Shown one piece after another: positions 63,035 through 64,000 of a stretch of 64,000 nt of DNA. The notes under the pieces were generated by a model. That model saw nothing but the letters and a program-made list of their open reading frames with translations, was not told the origin of the DNA and did not search any database. The stretch is from NCBI GenBank assembly GCA_026929865.2, contig CM049395.1, positions 32,047,501 to 32,111,500 on the forward strand, in the 5' to 3' direction. The stretch is from Hyperoplus lanceolatus (Eukaryota; Chordata; Actinopteri; Uranoscopiformes; Ammodytidae). Position 1 is the stretch's first letter, and the number at the start of each line of letters is the position of its first letter. Both the position numbers and the translations under genes were made by a program.

Positions 63035-63219
63035 GTGTATGTACTACATATAGTACATATAGAATGGAACTGATGGTTGCACAGAAACTATTTCTAGCAT
63101 TTAAAAACAAATCCTTTCATGTTTCTTTGGACTGTTTGGACTAAATAAGCAGTTCTTCTGAACACATGATAACCTGTGATAATACTATAAATCATGAACA
63201 CAATCATAATAAGTTGCAA

Positions 63220-63220
<1 letters not shown>

Positions 63221-63291
<71 letters not shown>
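63221..63291 (+). repeat. (CA)n microsatellite, intron 3
   Basis: Pure CA run of about 71 bp. Confidence 0.97.
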
Positions 63292-63294
<3 letters not shown>

Positions 63295-63841
63295 CGTGTG
63301 TCAACTCAGGAATCAATATAGAAGGAGTGATGGCAGACTGGTCACAGATATGCGAGGAATTCTGCTGGTTGTGCAGCAGACTCCGATAAGCTCTGCTGAC
63401 TGATTCAGACCAGAGAAGTAGGAGCAGGGAAAAGAGAGAGAAGACGGAGGGGGGAGAGAATGGGGTCTCTCTTTCTCTTTCTCTGGGGATTAAAGCTGTT
63501 TTGTGATTCTAGACTTGACCACAACTTAACTCCCAGGTCCAAGGTTAAACTGTTGCCGCTCCCTCTGCTGCCTCCCTGATCCTCCCAGCTCTCTTCCTCC
63601 CTCCTCCTCCACTGGGAAGTCTCATCCCTTCCCTACTCCCTCCTTCTCGCTACCTCTCCTCTTCCTTCTTTCATTTATTCTTTCCATTCATATCCCACTG
63701 ATGCACTAACTTCTTTACCTTTCCCTTGTTCTCTTTTCATGTTCTATTTGTCTTTACCTCTTTCTTCGCAGTACTTACTTTGGTTCCCGTTAACAAATGA
63801 AATGGCGTCAATGTTAGGCTGGTTTATTCGGTTTATTGCTG

Positions 63842-63843
<2 letters not shown>

Positions 63844-63881
<38 letters not shown>

Positions 63882-63890
63882 TGTGTGTGT
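63844..63890 (+). repeat. (GT)n microsatellite, intron 3
   Basis: GT run with one AT interruption. Confidence 0.95.
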
Positions 63891-64000
63891 CTGCCTCCCA
63901 GCGGCAACAGATTAAATCGGACCGCCCTCATTTGACTCTCTGAAACCCACCTCGGGGAAGCTTTCAGGGCAAAAATGCAGATTTGTCATTTGCAGATTTT

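Larger units (their letters stand above)
58361..64000 (+). other. mpped2: mpped2 intron 3, 5' part; runs off the window
   Basis: It begins with the donor GTAAGT. It contains an A-run right after the donor (58375-58388), a (CT)n at 59401-59457, (CA)n arrays at 60822-60919, 61786-61809 and 63221-63291, a 1-kb hAT element at 62035-63034 and (GT)n at 63844-63890. The last 500 bp are pyrimidine-rich. No acceptor followed by an MPPED2-like exon is present, so exon 4 is further downstream. Confidence 0.85.

Overview
This window is vertebrate nuclear DNA, almost certainly from a ray-finned (teleost) fish. The reasons are the low coding density, GT-AG introns, very many (CA)n/(GT)n and (CT)n microsatellites, and a fish-type repeat load: Tc1/mariner DD34E, hAT-type MITEs, tRNA-derived SINEs and an L1-like fragment. 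Species cannot be fixed from the sequence. There is no sign of bacterial operons, phage or CRISPR.

One protein gene is supported: mpped2 (metallophosphoesterase domain-containing 2), plus strand, 5' part only. Three coding exons are visible: 34824-34936, 52393-52574 and 58135-58360. They join in phase across GT-AG introns to give about 174 residues of a protein that is 294 residues long in human. They carry the D-x-H, GD and GNHE metal-site motifs. The C-terminal 40%, with the remaining metal ligands, lies beyond the right edge. Upstream of the start codon I see a CpG-dense segment (about 31600-32110), a TATA-type core promoter (33543-33550) followed by a plausible 5'UTR exon ending at 33649, and two uORFs in the start-codon exon.

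Layout: 1-31.5 kb is upstream intergenic DNA with repeats and no recognisable exon. It holds an inverted pair of hAT-MITE copies, a 950-bp inverted-terminal-repeat element, two intact tRNA-derived SINEs, an L1 ORF2 tail, a palindromic MITE, a second hAT MITE and many microsatellites. 31.6-34.9 kb is the mpped2 5' end. 34.9-52.4 kb is intron 1 (17.5 kb), with a nested SINE-in-hAT, a Tc1 remnant and a nearly complete but dead Tc1-like transposon with 280-bp terminal repeats. 52.6-58.1 kb is intron 2, with two very long TG arrays and a GC-rich island. 58.4-64 kb is the start of intron 3, with a 1-kb hAT element carrying a perfect 8-bp target duplication.

I found no new multi-gene system. The points most worth following are the mpped2 5' leader (split overlapping uORF, two candidate promoters), the CT microsatellite serving as the exon 3 polypyrimidine tract, UG-repeat arrays in the sense strand of the introns, the shared-terminus hAT MITE family, and several stretches that look like conserved non-coding elements but can only be confirmed by alignment.
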